DNA from: Microvirga soli | GTDB lineage: Bacteria > Pseudomonadota > Alphaproteobacteria > Rhizobiales > Beijerinckiaceae | DNA length: 64,000 nucleotides | Reading direction: 5' to 3' | Assembly (NCBI RefSeq): GCF_016734765.1 | Contig: NZ_JAERQE010000015.1 | Span: 53,325-117,324 of the forward strand | In this document: positions 1 to 8,676 of the stretch, piece by piece | Layout of the letters: each line of letters begins with the position of its first letter | Numbering within the stretch: position 1 is the stretch's first letter | Notes under the pieces: model-generated | What the model was told of the DNA's origin: nothing | The model's database searches: none | Seen by the model: only the letters and a program-made list of their open reading frames with translations | Position numbers and translations under genes: made by a program

Positions 1-858
1 AAGGACACCACCACGGCGGCATTCCGCCAGGACGTGCTGGCCGAGTCCATGCAGCAGCCGGTGCTCGTAGATTTCTGGGCGCCCTGGTGCGGCCCCTGCA
101 AGCAGCTGACGCCGATCCTGGAAAAGGCCGTGCGCGCCGCCGGCGGCAAGGTGAAGCTCGTCAAGATGAACATCGACGAGCATCCGCAGATCGCCGGCCA
201 GCTCGGTGTGCAGTCGATTCCCGCCGTGTTCGCCTTCCAGCGCGGTCAGCCGGTGGACGGCTTCATGGGCGCCCTGCCGGAAAGCCAGATCAAGAGCTTC
301 ATCGAGCGCCTTGTGGGCCCGCTCGGCCCCAGCGCCGTTGAGGAGATCCTGGCCGAGGCCGACCAGCTGGCAGCTGCCGGCGACATGGGCGGAGCGGCCG
401 AACTCTACGCTGCCGTCCTCTCGCAGGATCCCGAGAACGTCGCGGCGCTCGCCGCCCTCGTGAAGCTCCATGTGGAGGTGGGCGATCTTGAGGGCGCCAA
501 GCGCTTCCTCGCCATGGCGCCGCAGGCGAAGGCGGGTGACCCGGCCATCGCCGGCGCCCGCGCGGCCATCGAACTCGCCGAGCAGGCAGGTTCGCTCGGC
601 GATCTCGCGGATCTCCAGCGTCAGGTCGAGACGGATCCGAGCGACCATCAGGCGCGGTTCGATCTCGCCATCGGGTTGAACGGCCGCGGACGGCGCGGAG
701 AAGCTGTCGATCACCTCCTTGAAATCGTCCGGCGCGACCGCAATTGGAACGAAGACGGCGCGCGCAAGCAGCTCGTTCAGTTCTTCGAGGCCTGGGGCCC
801 GATGGACGAGATGACGCTGGCAGGGCGGCGGAGGCTCTCCTCGCTCCTGTTCTCCTGA
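1..858 (+). CDS. ybbN: Thioredoxin-TPR co-chaperone (YbbN/CnoX-like), 5' end outside window
   Basis: The reading frame is already open at base 1 and aligns with a thioredoxin fold from there, so the true start lies upstream; a GTG at 34 is inside the domain. The WCGPC active site sits near residues 28-32 of the visible part, followed by the cis-Pro segment (QSIPAVFAF). After about residue 110 the sequence becomes helical and Ala-rich like the TPR repeats of YbbN/CnoX. These proteins hold unfolded clients and cooperate with GroEL/DnaK; this one keeps both Cys of CXXC, so redox activity is possible (inference). The Lon-domain and Trm112 genes follow in the same direction with a 27-nt gap, suggesting one operon. 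Confidence 0.88.
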   Translation, partial: KDTTTAAFRQDVLAESMQQPVLVDFWAPWCGPCKQLTPILEKAVRAAGGKVKLVKMNIDEHPQIAGQLGVQSIPAVFAFQRGQPVDGFMGALPESQIKSFIERLVGPLGPSAVEEILAEADQLAAAGDMGGAAELYAAVLSQDPENVAALAALVKLHVEVGDLEGAKRFLAMAPQAKAGDPAIAGARAAIELAEQAGSLGDLADLQRQVETDPSDHQARFDLAIGLNGRGRRGEAVDHLLEIVRRDRNWNEDGARKQLVQFFEAWGPMDEMTLAGRRRLSSLLFS

Positions 859-885
859 CGCGTCTTAACGGTTGAGGAGATCGGA

Positions 886-1557
886 ATGGGAATGAACGCG
901 GCGTACCGAGGGCCGGAGGATTGCCCGTCGGTCATACCGGTCTTTCCCCTTCCCGGCGCGCTTCTTTTCCCGCGTGGGCAGATGCCGCTCAACATTTTCG
1001 AGCCGCGCTACCTCGCGATGATCGATGAGGCGCTCAAGACCGACCGCATCATCGGCATGGTGCAACCCGATGCGGACAACGATCCCAACGCGACGGCGCC
1101 GAAGCTCTACCGGGTCGGCTGCGCCGGCCGCATTACCCAGTTCGCCGAGACCGGCGACGGGCGCTATCTGATCACGCTCATCGGCGTCGGGCGCTTCCGC
1201 ATCGAGGAGGAGCTGCCGCCCATCGATCTCTTCCGCCGCTGCCGCGTGAGTTTCGAGCCCTTCGCGTCCGACTTCACGGCCCGCGCCGGCGAGACCGAGG
1301 TCGACCGGGCCGGCGTGGTGAAGGCCCTGCGCGACTTCGTCGACGCGGTGCACGTGAAGGTGGACTGGCGCGGCATCGAGGAGGCGCCCAACGAGGCCCT
1401 CGTGAATGCCTTGTGCATGATGAGCCCGTTCGGCGTACGCGAGAAGCAGGCGCTCCTGGAAGCGCCCAATCTCAAGTCGCGGGCGGAGGTTCTTATCGCG
1501 CTCACCGAGATCGAACTCGCCCGCAGCGGCGTCGGCTCCGATTCGACCATGCAATAG
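886..1557 (+). CDS. LON peptidase substrate-binding domain protein
   Basis: 223 residues comprising only the N-terminal substrate-binding domain of Lon, without the AAA+ or protease parts. The opening reads [19 protein letters not shown], then [10 protein letters not shown], the usual start of this fold, and the length fits stand-alone LonN proteins. The biochemical role of such proteins is unsettled. The start at 886 follows a GAGGAGATCGGA ribosome site. It sits between the YbbN-like gene and a Trm112-family gene, an arrangement I recall from other Rhizobiales, and probably shares their transcript. Confidence 0.9.
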   Translation: MGMNAAYRGPEDCPSVIPVFPLPGALLFPRGQMPLNIFEPRYLAMIDEALKTDRIIGMVQPDADNDPNATAPKLYRVGCAGRITQFAETGDGRYLITLIGVGRFRIEEELPPIDLFRRCRVSFEPFASDFTARAGETEVDRAGVVKALRDFVDAVHVKVDWRGIEEAPNEALVNALCMMSPFGVREKQALLEAPNLKSRAEVLIALTEIELARSGVGSDSTMQ

Positions 1558-1568
1558 GAATTCCAACG

Positions 1569-1784
1569 ATGGTTCCCGACACACCCGAGACGCCCCAGGC
1601 CGTGGAGGCAACACGGATCGATCCCAAGCTCCTGGAGTTGCTCGTCTGCCCGCTCACCAAGGAAACGCTCGAATACGACGCGTCCCGGCAGGAGCTGATC
1701 AGCCGCCGCGCCAAGCTCGCCTACCCGATCCGCGACGGCATCCCGATCATGCTGCCGGAAGAGGCGCGGCCGCTGGGGGATTGA
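1569..1784 (+). CDS. Trm112 family protein (UPF0434/YcaR-like)
   Basis: 71 residues. The core reads [17 protein letters not shown] and later [15 protein letters not shown], the signature of the small Trm112/YcaR family. Only one of the usual zinc-binding Cys is visible (LLVCP), as in many bacterial members. I chose the ATG at 1569, just past the stop of the Lon-domain gene, because the in-frame upstream part (from 1413) overlaps that gene and has no family match. Eukaryotic Trm112 activates methyltransferases; the bacterial role is mostly unknown. Last gene of a likely three-gene operon. Confidence 0.9.
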   Translation: MVPDTPETPQAVEATRIDPKLLELLVCPLTKETLEYDASRQELISRRAKLAYPIRDGIPIMLPEEARPLGD

Positions 1785-1792
1785 GGCTTCCT

Positions 1793-1813
1793 GCCTTGTT
1801 CATCAAACAAGGC
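1793..1813 (+). terminator. Hairpin after the Trm112 gene (weak terminator candidate)
   Basis: Perfect 8-bp stem GCCTTGTT / AACAAGGC with a 5-nt loop, 9 nt after the Trm112 stop. There is no T-run behind it, so intrinsic termination is uncertain. Confidence 0.35.
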
Positions 1814-1857
1814 GGCGCTAAGGCTGCGAGAGCAATCAATCCTAGCCGGATCGCGCA

Positions 1858-2223
1858 ATGCCTCATTTGACGCTGGAATTTACAAGAAACCTATCCGGGT
1901 TCGATGCCCAAAAGGCCTTGCTTCACATGAACAAGGTCATCTTCGACACGGGGCACTTCGACGAAGTCGACATCAAAAGCCGCGCAATTCCCATCGATTG
2001 CTTCGTGATCGGAACGTCGCCCGAAAACCGATGCTTCGTTCATGCGAAGCTGGCTGTCATGAACCACAGACCTCCAGAGGTCAGGCAGACCTTATCCACG
2101 ATGCTGTTGCAGGAATTGAGCGGCCTCCTGCCCGAACGTCCAGGGCTCCATGTTCAGATTTGCGTCGAGATCCTGGAGATCGAGCGGGATACCTATTCCA
2201 AGGCTGTCCTGGACGCATCGTAG
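1858..2223 (+). CDS. 5-carboxymethyl-2-hydroxymuconate isomerase (CHMI)-like tautomerase
   Basis: 121 residues starting MPHLTLEF, so Pro2 becomes the N-terminal catalytic base after Met removal, as in the tautomerase superfamily. Length and the pattern LTLEFTRNL...HAKLAVMNHRP...L match CHMI (HpaF) of homoprotocatechuate degradation. No other hpa/hpc ring-cleavage gene is adjacent. The HpcH-fold lyase on the opposite strand is convergent (stops 14 nt apart) and belongs to the CoA-ester lyase branch rather than to HpaI. Codon use looks less GC-rich than its neighbours. The family call is good; the real substrate is open. Confidence 0.8.
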   Translation: MPHLTLEFTRNLSGFDAQKALLHMNKVIFDTGHFDEVDIKSRAIPIDCFVIGTSPENRCFVHAKLAVMNHRPPEVRQTLSTMLLQELSGLLPERPGLHVQICVEILEIERDTYSKAVLDAS

Positions 2224-2237
2224 AGCAGGCTCCGGGC

Positions 2238-3131
2238 TCAAAGAGGGTGCCCTGAGCGCGCCGCTATCACCTCCGCCAATGCCAGAACGCGCGCCGCCAT
2301 GTCGGCATGCAGCCGCTCGACCATGCGGCCGTTGAGGCTGATCGCCCCCTTGCCGGCATTCTCCGGCTGATCGAAGGCCGCCACGATGGCGCGGGCGCTG
2401 TCCACCTCCTCCAGCGACGGCGCGAAGATCTCGTTCGCCGTTGCGATCTGACCCGGGTGGATCAGGGTCTTGCCGTCGAAGCCGCAATCGCGGCCCTGTT
2501 CGCACTCGGCGCGAAAGCCCTGCGCGTCGGACAGGCTGTTGTAAACTCCGTCGAGAATGTCGATGCCGTGCGCCCGTGCGGCGGCGAGCGCCGCCATGAG
2601 CCAGGGGAGCATCGCGGCACGTCCCGGCAGCAGGCGCGCGCGGGTGTCCTTGGCGAGATCGTTCGTGCCCATGACGAGGCAATCGAGCCGCGTGTCGACA
2701 TCGTGGGCCGCGCTTGCAATCGATTCCGCATTCAGGATCGCGAGCGGCGTCTCCATCATCGCCCAGACGCGGGTGCGCTCAGCAGCGCCCAACCGGCGCA
2801 GGCGCAACCCCACGGCCGCAAGCGTCTCCGCAGACGACACCTTCGGCACCAGGATCGCGTCGGGCGCTGCCGCAATGGCGGCCGCGAGGTCGGCCTCGCC
2901 CCAGGGCGTCTCAACGGCGTTGACGCGGATTACCAGTTCCCGCTTGCCGTAGCCGCCGGCCTGCACCGCCGCGCAGACCCGCTCGCGCGCCTCCGCCTTC
3001 ACGTCCGGCGCCACCGCGTCCTCGAGGTCGAAGATCACTACGTCGGCGGCCAACGCCTTCGCCTTCTCGATGGCCCTGGCATTGGAGCCCGGCATGTAAA
3101 GCGCGGAACGGCGCGGGCGGATGGTGGTCAT
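2238..3131 (-). CDS. HpcH/HpaI-family CoA ester lyase (citE/malyl-CoA lyase-like)
   Basis: 297 residues, TIM-barrel lyase. Family features: RSALYMPGSNARAIEKA at the N-terminus, FDLEDAVAPD with the acidic Mg2+-binding residues, RVNAVETPWGEADL with the CoA-site Arg, and MMETPLAILNAESIA with the metal-binding Glu. These fit citryl/malyl/beta-methylmalyl-CoA lyases. Substrate cannot be assigned: in alphaproteobacteria such enzymes act in the ethylmalonyl-CoA pathway, in glyoxylate assimilation or as malyl-CoA thioesterases, and no partner gene is adjacent. Monocistronic by position: convergent with the CHMI-like gene and divergent from DUF429 across a repeat. Confidence 0.88.
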   Translation of the reverse strand: MTTIRPRRSALYMPGSNARAIEKAKALAADVVIFDLEDAVAPDVKAEARERVCAAVQAGGYGKRELVIRVNAVETPWGEADLAAAIAAAPDAILVPKVSSAETLAAVGLRLRRLGAAERTRVWAMMETPLAILNAESIASAAHDVDTRLDCLVMGTNDLAKDTRARLLPGRAAMLPWLMAALAAARAHGIDILDGVYNSLSDAQGFRAECEQGRDCGFDGKTLIHPGQIATANEIFAPSLEEVDSARAIVAAFDQPENAGKGAISLNGRMVERLHADMAARVLALAEVIAARSGHPL

Positions 3132-3183
3132 GGCGTCTTCCTCACGATGAGGATCGGTTTTAATCGTGGTCCTGCTTGAAGAA

Positions 3184-3283
3184 CAGTGTCATTCCCGGCC
3201 GGAGCGCAGCGGAGGGGAAGGGAATCCATAGCGCCGCGTGTGTGAATGGATCCCCTTCCCGGCCTACGGCCGCCGGGGATGAC
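3184..3283 (+). repeat. Dispersed palindromic repeat, family D copy 1
   Basis: A 100-bp element starting GTGTCATTCCCGGCCGGAGC and ending CCGGGGATGAC, with long internal complementarity. Bases 3184-3260 match the reverse complement of 42847-42923 at every position (77 of 77). It lies between divergent genes, so any folded RNA would be in their 5' leaders. Confidence 0.85.
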
Positions 3284-3299
3284 AAGTAGAGCAGAAAGA

Positions 3300-4037
3300 A
3301 TGTGGGTTGCAGGCGTCGACGGCTGCAGGGCCGGGTGGATTGCGGTGCTCATGCGGGTGGACGATCCGCAGGCCCACCGCATCGTGACGGTGCCGACGCT
3401 CGACGCCATCGCCGATGCCCTGGAGCAACCCGCCGTCATCGCCGTCGACATGCCCATCGGCCTGCCCGAGCGCACGGATGGTCCGGGGCGGCTGCCGGAG
3501 CAGCTGATCCGTCCGCTGCTTGGGCAAAGGCAATCCTCAGTCTTCGCCATCCCCTCGCGCCGTGCCGTGGAGGCTGAGGATTATGGGGAAGCCTGCGCGC
3601 TCGCGGCTGCCACGTCCGAGCCTCCGCGAAAAGTCTCGCGCCAGGGCTTTGGGATCTTTCCCAAGATCCGCGAGATCGACGCGCTGCTGCGGGCGCGGCC
3701 TGACCTGCTACCGCGCGTGTACGAAGTGCATCCGGAGCTTGCCTTCTGGGCTCTCAACGACCGCAAAGCTCTCGACCAGCCGAAGAAGGTCAAGGGCACG
3801 CCCTACGGGCCAGGCATGGCCCTGCGGCGAACCCTCCTGACCCGATCCGGCCTCCTGCCCGAAGGCCTGATCCACGCGACTCCCCCGCGCGGCGCAGCCC
3901 AGGACGACCTGCTCGATGCGCTCGCGGGGTTGACCGTGGCGCTGGATATCGCGAGAGGTGGAGGACAACCCTTTCCCGACCCGCCCGGCCGCGATGCCCA
4001 CGGCCTGCCGGTCGCCATCTGGACGCTGCGCTCATGA
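3300..4037 (+). CDS. DUF429 family protein (predicted nuclease fold)
   Basis: 245 residues from the ATG at 3300. It begins MWVAGVDGCRAGW, the DUF429 signature in which the Asp sits in an RNase-H-like strand, and continues with AVDMPIGLPE, typical of the family. Later segments VYEVHPELAFWAL, KKVKGTPYG and DDLLDALAG also fit. An in-frame ATG at 3246 lies in the repeat and was not used. Function is unknown experimentally; the fold suggests a metal-dependent nuclease (inference). The stop overlaps the next start as ATGA (4034-4037), so it is translationally coupled to the dehydratase gene. Confidence 0.85.
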   Translation: MWVAGVDGCRAGWIAVLMRVDDPQAHRIVTVPTLDAIADALEQPAVIAVDMPIGLPERTDGPGRLPEQLIRPLLGQRQSSVFAIPSRRAVEAEDYGEACALAAATSEPPRKVSRQGFGIFPKIREIDALLRARPDLLPRVYEVHPELAFWALNDRKALDQPKKVKGTPYGPGMALRRTLLTRSGLLPEGLIHATPPRGAAQDDLLDALAGLTVALDIARGGGQPFPDPPGRDAHGLPVAIWTLRS

Positions 4038-4975
4038 CCATCACCCGCGCCGAAATCGAAGCCGCCCATGCCCGCATCGCCCCGCATGTGCGCCGCACAC
4101 CGGTCCTGAACCAGACGGGCGCCTTCGGCCATGACGGGCCGGTAAGCCTGAAGCTGGAGTTCCTGCAGCATGCGGGCTCGTTCAAGACGCGCGGCGCCTT
4201 CAACGCCCTCCTGTCGCAGGAGGTGCCGTCCGCCGGCGTCGCGGCGGCCTCCGGCGGCAATCACGGAGCGGCCGTGGCCTACGCGGCGAGCCAGCTTGGC
4301 GTGAAGGCCCGCATCTTCGTGCCGGAGATCTCGAGCCCTGCGAAGATCGCGGTCATCCGCTCGCACGGGGCCGAGGTGGTGATCGGCGGCGCGCGCTATG
4401 CGGATGCGCAGGAAGCCTGTGACCGATACGTGGCCGAATCCGGCGCCCTGCGCATCCACCCCTTCGCGGCCGAGAGCACCATGATCGGCCAGGGCACGGC
4501 GGCGCTGGAATGGGAGCAGGATGCTCCTGCCCTCGACACCGTTCTCGTGGCGGTCGGCGGCGGCGGCCTCATCAGCGGCGTGGCGAGCTGGTGGTCCGGC
4601 CGCGTGAAGGTGGTGGGCGTGGAGCCGGAGGGCTCGCGGGCGCTCCATGCGGCGCTTGAGGCCGGACGGCCGGTCGACGTGGAGGTCGATTCGGTGGCGG
4701 CCGATTCGCTCGGCGCCAAGAACACCGGCGATTTGGTCTACGAGGTCTGCCGCGAGAGCGTCGATCATGTGGCGCTCGTCACGGATCAGGCGATCCGCGA
4801 TGCCCAACGGATGCTCTGGCGCGACTATCGCATCGCGTCCGAGCCCGGTGGCGCGGCGGCTCTGGCCGCGCTGATCTCCGGCGCCTATATGCCACGCTCA
4901 GGTGAAAGAATTGGCGTGCTCCTGTGCGGGGCCAATGTGGAACTCCAGAAGCTCGCCGAACTCGTGCATCCGTAA
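4034..4975 (+). CDS. PLP-dependent threonine/serine dehydratase-family enzyme
   Basis: 313 residues, fold-type II PLP enzyme. SFKTRGAFNAL carries the Schiff-base Lys51; ASGGNHGAAVAYAA is the substrate/phosphate loop and VGGGGLISG the phosphate-binding glycine loop. No C-terminal ACT domain, so it resembles catabolic threonine/serine dehydratases or serine racemases rather than regulated IlvA. Predicted reaction: deamination of Thr/Ser (or a hydroxy-amino acid) to the 2-oxo acid. Overlaps DUF429 by 4 nt; the carbonic anhydrase gene follows 15 nt later, making a probable three-gene operon. Confidence 0.87.
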   Translation: MTITRAEIEAAHARIAPHVRRTPVLNQTGAFGHDGPVSLKLEFLQHAGSFKTRGAFNALLSQEVPSAGVAAASGGNHGAAVAYAASQLGVKARIFVPEISSPAKIAVIRSHGAEVVIGGARYADAQEACDRYVAESGALRIHPFAAESTMIGQGTAALEWEQDAPALDTVLVAVGGGGLISGVASWWSGRVKVVGVEPEGSRALHAALEAGRPVDVEVDSVAADSLGAKNTGDLVYEVCRESVDHVALVTDQAIRDAQRMLWRDYRIASEPGGAAALAALISGAYMPRSGERIGVLLCGANVELQKLAELVHP

Positions 4976-4990
4976 TCGCAAGGACGACCC

Positions 4991-5662
4991 ATGTTCCCGA
5001 CCCGCCTGACCGAAGGATACCGCGCGTTTCTCGATGACCGCTTCCCGCGCGAGAAGAACCGCTTCGAGACGCTCGCCGAGAAGGGCCAGTCGCCGGAGGT
5101 GATGGTGATCGGCTGTTGCGACAGCCGTGTGTCGCCGGAAGTCATCTTCGATGCCAGCCCGGGCGAATTGTTCGTGGTGCGCAACGTGGCCAATCTTGTT
5201 CCACCCTATGAAACCGGCGGCGAGTTTCACGGCACGTCCGCGGCCCTCGAATTCGCCGTGCAGGCCCTGCGGGTGAAGCACATCGTGGTGCTGGGACACG
5301 CCCGCTGCGGTGGCGTGCGGGCCTTTGCGGATGACACCGCCCCTCTCTCGCCGGGCGATTTCATCGGCCGCTGGATGACCCTGATCAAGCCGGCCGGCGA
5401 ACGGCTTGGGCCTCATGACGGCAACCTGGAGGAATACCTGCCGCGTCTCGAACTCGCCGCCATCGAGAACAGCCTCAAGAACCTGATGACGTTCCCCTGC
5501 GTGCGCATCCTGGTCGAGCGCGGGAAGCTGCAGCTCCACGGCGCCTATTTCGGGGTCGCAAACGGCGTGCTGCTGGTGCGCGATCCTGAGACGGGCGAGT
5601 TCAAGCAGGCCGTGGACGACATGCCCGAGCGCGTGTCGATGTTTGCCGCCCGCGAGGTGTAG
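4991..5662 (+). CDS. Beta-class carbonic anhydrase
   Basis: 223 residues. Zinc ligands are visible as Cys in GCCDSRVSPE (Cys43) with the Asp45-Arg47 dyad, and His103/Cys106 in LGHARCGG, the standard beta-carbonic anhydrase pattern. Cytosolic (no signal peptide). Reversibly hydrates CO2, supplying bicarbonate to carboxylases and balancing pH. It follows the dehydratase gene by 15 nt in the same direction; ATG 4991 is preceded by AAGGACG. Confidence 0.94.
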   Translation: MFPTRLTEGYRAFLDDRFPREKNRFETLAEKGQSPEVMVIGCCDSRVSPEVIFDASPGELFVVRNVANLVPPYETGGEFHGTSAALEFAVQALRVKHIVVLGHARCGGVRAFADDTAPLSPGDFIGRWMTLIKPAGERLGPHDGNLEEYLPRLELAAIENSLKNLMTFPCVRILVERGKLQLHGAYFGVANGVLLVRDPETGEFKQAVDDMPERVSMFAAREV

Positions 5663-5725
5663 GGATAGGATTCCTCGGCCGCCTCCACGATCCTTCGCCG
5701 TCCCGTCGGTTCACCGGAAACGCTC

Positions 5726-7330
5726 ATGGCCACCATCCGCAATCCCATCCTGCCGGGCTTCAATCCGGATCCGGCTTTCTGCCGGGTCGGCGACGATTAC
5801 TACATCGCGACCTCGACGTTCGAGTGGTATCCGGGCGTGCAGATCCACCACTCGCGCGATCTCGTGAACTGGCGGCTGGTGAGCCGTCCGCTTAACCGCA
5901 AGTCCCAGCTCGACATGCGGGGCAACCCCGACAGCTGCGGCGTCTGGGCGCCGGCGCTCACCTATGCGGACGGCCTGTTCTGGCTGATCTATACCGACGT
6001 GAAGCGCCGCCTCGGCAACTTCAAGGACACGCATAACTACCTCGTGACCGCGCCGTCCATCGAGGGCCCCTGGTCCGATCCCGTTTACATGAATTCCTCG
6101 GGCTTCGACCCGTCGCTCTTTCACGACGATGACGGCCGCAAGTGGTTCGTCAACATGGTCTGGGATCACCGTCGCCGCCGCTCTTCGTTCGACGGCATCC
6201 TGCTGCAGGAATACTCAACGACAGAGCAGCGCCTCGTCGGCCCCATCAAGAACATCTTCAAGGGCAGCCCGCTCGGCCTCGTCGAAGGGCCGCACCTGTG
6301 GAAGCGCAACGGCTGGTACTACCTGACCGTGGCCGAGGGCGGCACCGCCTACAACCATGCGGTCACGATGGCGCGTTCAAGAACCATTGATGGCCCCTAC
6401 GAGCTTCATCCCAACATCCATCTCATCACCAGCAAGGACGCGCCCGACGCGCCGCTCCAGCGGGCAGGCCACGGCTTCTACGTGGAGACGTCCACGGGCG
6501 AGGTGTTCCACACCCATCTGTGCAGCCGCCCCCTGCCAGGAACGCGGCGCTCGCCGCTTGGCCGCGAAACGGCCATCCAGCGGGTGGTCTGGGGCGAGGA
6601 TGGATGGCTCCACCTGGCTCATGGTGGGCAGGTACCAGCCCTTGAGGTAGAAGGTCCCAATCTTCTACCGCATCCCTTCCCGCCCGAGCCCGAGCGTCAC
6701 GATTTCGATGAGGCCGAGCTGCCCTCCCCGTTCCAGTGGCTGCGGACGCCCGAGCCGGAGCGGATCTTCTCGCTCTCGGCGCGCCCGGGCTGTCTGCGCC
6801 TCTACGGGCGCGAGTCGATCGGCAGCTGGTTCGAACAGGCCCTGGTGGCCCGCCGCCAGACGGCCTGGATCTACTCAGCCGAAACATCGGTGGATGTCCA
6901 ACCTGAGACCTATCAGCAGCTGGCCGGCCTGATCTGCTATTACGACCGCGCCCGTTTCCATTATCTCGCTGTCTCCGCCGGTGACGACGGACAGCGCGTA
7001 CTGCAGGTCATCTCGTGCCTGGGCGATCACCCCGACGCGCTGATGAGCTATGCACTGGAGAGCGACCTGACCCTGCCGGACGGTCCGGTTCATCTTGGCG
7101 TCGACGTGCGTCTGGCTGAGCTTCAGTTCCGCTGGTCCACGGACGGCAAAACATGGATGCCGGTCGGCCCGGTTCTCGACGCCAGCATCCTGTCGGACGA
7201 GGCAGGTCCCGGCGCCCACGGCTCGTTCACCGGAGCCTTCGTCGGCATGGCTGCCCATGACATGACGGGCCGGGCGTTCCCGGCGGATTTCGATTTCTTC
7301 AGTTACCGCGAAGATTCGTCGGGTGCTTGA
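5726..7330 (+). CDS. Glycoside hydrolase family 43 (beta-xylosidase type)
   Basis: 534 residues. The N-terminal five-bladed propeller starts NPILPGFNPDPAFCRVGDDY with catalytic base Asp15. Asp128 in GFDPSLFHDDDG is the pKa modulator and Glu187 in LVEGPHLWKRNGWYYL the general acid. After about residue 330 comes the beta-sandwich domain found in XynB-type GH43 beta-xylosidases/arabinofuranosidases. No signal peptide, so it probably cleaves imported xylo-oligosaccharides in the cytoplasm. No sugar transporter or regulator is adjacent, so it is an orphan hydrolase gene here. Exact linkage specificity cannot be read from sequence. Confidence 0.92.
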   Translation: MATIRNPILPGFNPDPAFCRVGDDYYIATSTFEWYPGVQIHHSRDLVNWRLVSRPLNRKSQLDMRGNPDSCGVWAPALTYADGLFWLIYTDVKRRLGNFKDTHNYLVTAPSIEGPWSDPVYMNSSGFDPSLFHDDDGRKWFVNMVWDHRRRRSSFDGILLQEYSTTEQRLVGPIKNIFKGSPLGLVEGPHLWKRNGWYYLTVAEGGTAYNHAVTMARSRTIDGPYELHPNIHLITSKDAPDAPLQRAGHGFYVETSTGEVFHTHLCSRPLPGTRRSPLGRETAIQRVVWGEDGWLHLAHGGQVPALEVEGPNLLPHPFPPEPERHDFDEAELPSPFQWLRTPEPERIFSLSARPGCLRLYGRESIGSWFEQALVARRQTAWIYSAETSVDVQPETYQQLAGLICYYDRARFHYLAVSAGDDGQRVLQVISCLGDHPDALMSYALESDLTLPDGPVHLGVDVRLAELQFRWSTDGKTWMPVGPVLDASILSDEAGPGAHGSFTGAFVGMAAHDMTGRAFPADFDFFSYREDSSGA

Positions 7331-7333
7331 TGC

Positions 7334-7362
7334 AAAAAGGCCGCCTCGAGGCGGCCTTTTTT
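7334..7362. terminator. Bidirectional intrinsic terminator between GH43 and asd
   Basis: A-run, then GGCCGCCTC/GAGGCGGCC perfect stem, then T6. It lies 4 nt after the GH43 stop and 21 nt beyond the asd stop on the other strand, so it can serve both convergent genes. Confidence 0.9.
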
Positions 7363-7382
7363 ATCTCGATGAGCGGTGCTGA

Positions 7383-8414
7383 TTACGCCGCCTGCTTCTT
7401 CGCCTTCAGCAGGCCGCGATTGGCCATGGCTTCGGCGATCTGCACGGCGTTCAGCGCCGCGCCCTTGCGCAGGTTGTCGGAGACGCACCAGAACGACAGG
7501 CCGTTCTCCACCGTGATGTCCTCGCGGATGCGGGAGATGTAGGTGGCGTCCTCGCCGGCCGCCTCGTGCGGGGTGATGTAGCCGCCGGGCTCGCGCTTAT
7601 CGATCACCATGATGCCGGGCGAGGAGCGCAGGATGTCGCGGGCCTCGTCGGCACTGATCGGGTTCTCGAACTCCACATTCACGGCTTCCGAATGGCCGAT
7701 GAAGACCGGCACGCGCACGCAAGTCGCGGTGAGCCTGATCTTCGGGTCGAGCATCTTCTTGGTCTCGGCCACCATCTTCCACTCTTCCTTCGTGTACCCG
7801 TCCTCCATGAACACGTCGATCTGCGGGATCAGGTTGAAGGCGATGCGCTTGGGGAACTTCTTCTCCTGCACGTCCTGAAGCGAGTAGAGCGCCTTGGTCT
7901 GGCGGTCGAGCTCGTCCATGCCGTCCTTGCCGGCGCCGGAGACCGACTGGTAGGTGGCGACCACGACGCGCTTAATCGTAGCGCGGTCATGGAGCGGCTT
8001 GAGGGCCACGACGAGCTGCGCCGTGGAGCAGTTCGGGTTGGCCACGATGCCCTTCTTGATCTCGCGCAGGGCCTCGGCATTCACCTCGGGCACCACCAGC
8101 GGCACGTCGGCGTCGTAGCGCCAGGCGGAGGAGTTGTCGATCACCACCGCGCCTTGAGCGGCGATCTTGGGCGACCACTCCTTGGAGACCTCGCCACCGG
8201 CGGACATGAGGCAGATATCGACATCGGAGAAATCATAGGTGTCGAGGGTCTTCGTCTTCAGGATCTTGTCGCCGTAGGAGACTTCCGACCCCTGGCTGCG
8301 GCGGGAGGCCAGCGCCACCACCTCATCGGCCGGGAAGGCCCGCTCGGCGAGGATGCTCAGCATCTCGCGGCCAACATTGCCGGTTGCACCGACGACGGCG
8401 ATCTTGAAACCCAT
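7383..8414 (-). CDS. asd: Aspartate-semialdehyde dehydrogenase
   Basis: 343 residues. Makes L-aspartate 4-semialdehyde from aspartyl phosphate with NADPH, the branch point to Lys/DAP, Thr and Met. GATGNVGREML is the dinucleotide loop at the N-terminus, NPNCSTAQL carries catalytic Cys129, and SVSGAGKDG and RVPVFIGHSEAVN (catalytic His) match the Gram-negative Asd family. The usual start MGFKIAVVGATG is at 8414. It is the distal member of the rplS-leuC-leuD-leuB-asd order seen in relatives, here separated from leuB by about 3 kb. dapF, a later step of the DAP branch, is at 33.8 kb. Confidence 0.96.
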   Translation of the reverse strand: MGFKIAVVGATGNVGREMLSILAERAFPADEVVALASRRSQGSEVSYGDKILKTKTLDTYDFSDVDICLMSAGGEVSKEWSPKIAAQGAVVIDNSSAWRYDADVPLVVPEVNAEALREIKKGIVANPNCSTAQLVVALKPLHDRATIKRVVVATYQSVSGAGKDGMDELDRQTKALYSLQDVQEKKFPKRIAFNLIPQIDVFMEDGYTKEEWKMVAETKKMLDPKIRLTATCVRVPVFIGHSEAVNVEFENPISADEARDILRSSPGIMVIDKREPGGYITPHEAAGEDATYISRIREDITVENGLSFWCVSDNLRKGAALNAVQIAEAMANRGLLKAKKQAA

Positions 8415-8676
8415 GTGACTTCTCCTGTTGCGGCTCTCCCCGGAAAACTTGAAGACCCTGCTCGGGTGCTGCCTCTCGCCCCGTGGGAGAGAGGACCGGG
8501 GACGACGAGGCTTATTCGGCTGTTTTCACAGCCGTTGTGGCGGTTTTCGTTTTGCTCGTCGTCTGAGTGAGCAGCGCCATTGCCATCGTCCATCCAAAGC
8601 CTGGTTGCGGCTTTGATCGCGCCAGAAACACACCAAAGACACGCTTTCGTCAAGCGTTTCCTTGGGCTCCGTGCGT
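8415..8676. other. Intergenic region with a degenerate repeat half-site
   Basis: 262 nt between the divergent asd leader and the GNAT 3' end. Around 8478-8504 there is a CCTCTCGCCC...GGGAGAGAGG hairpin resembling one arm of repeat family C. I see no convincing coding sequence in it. Confidence 0.5.
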
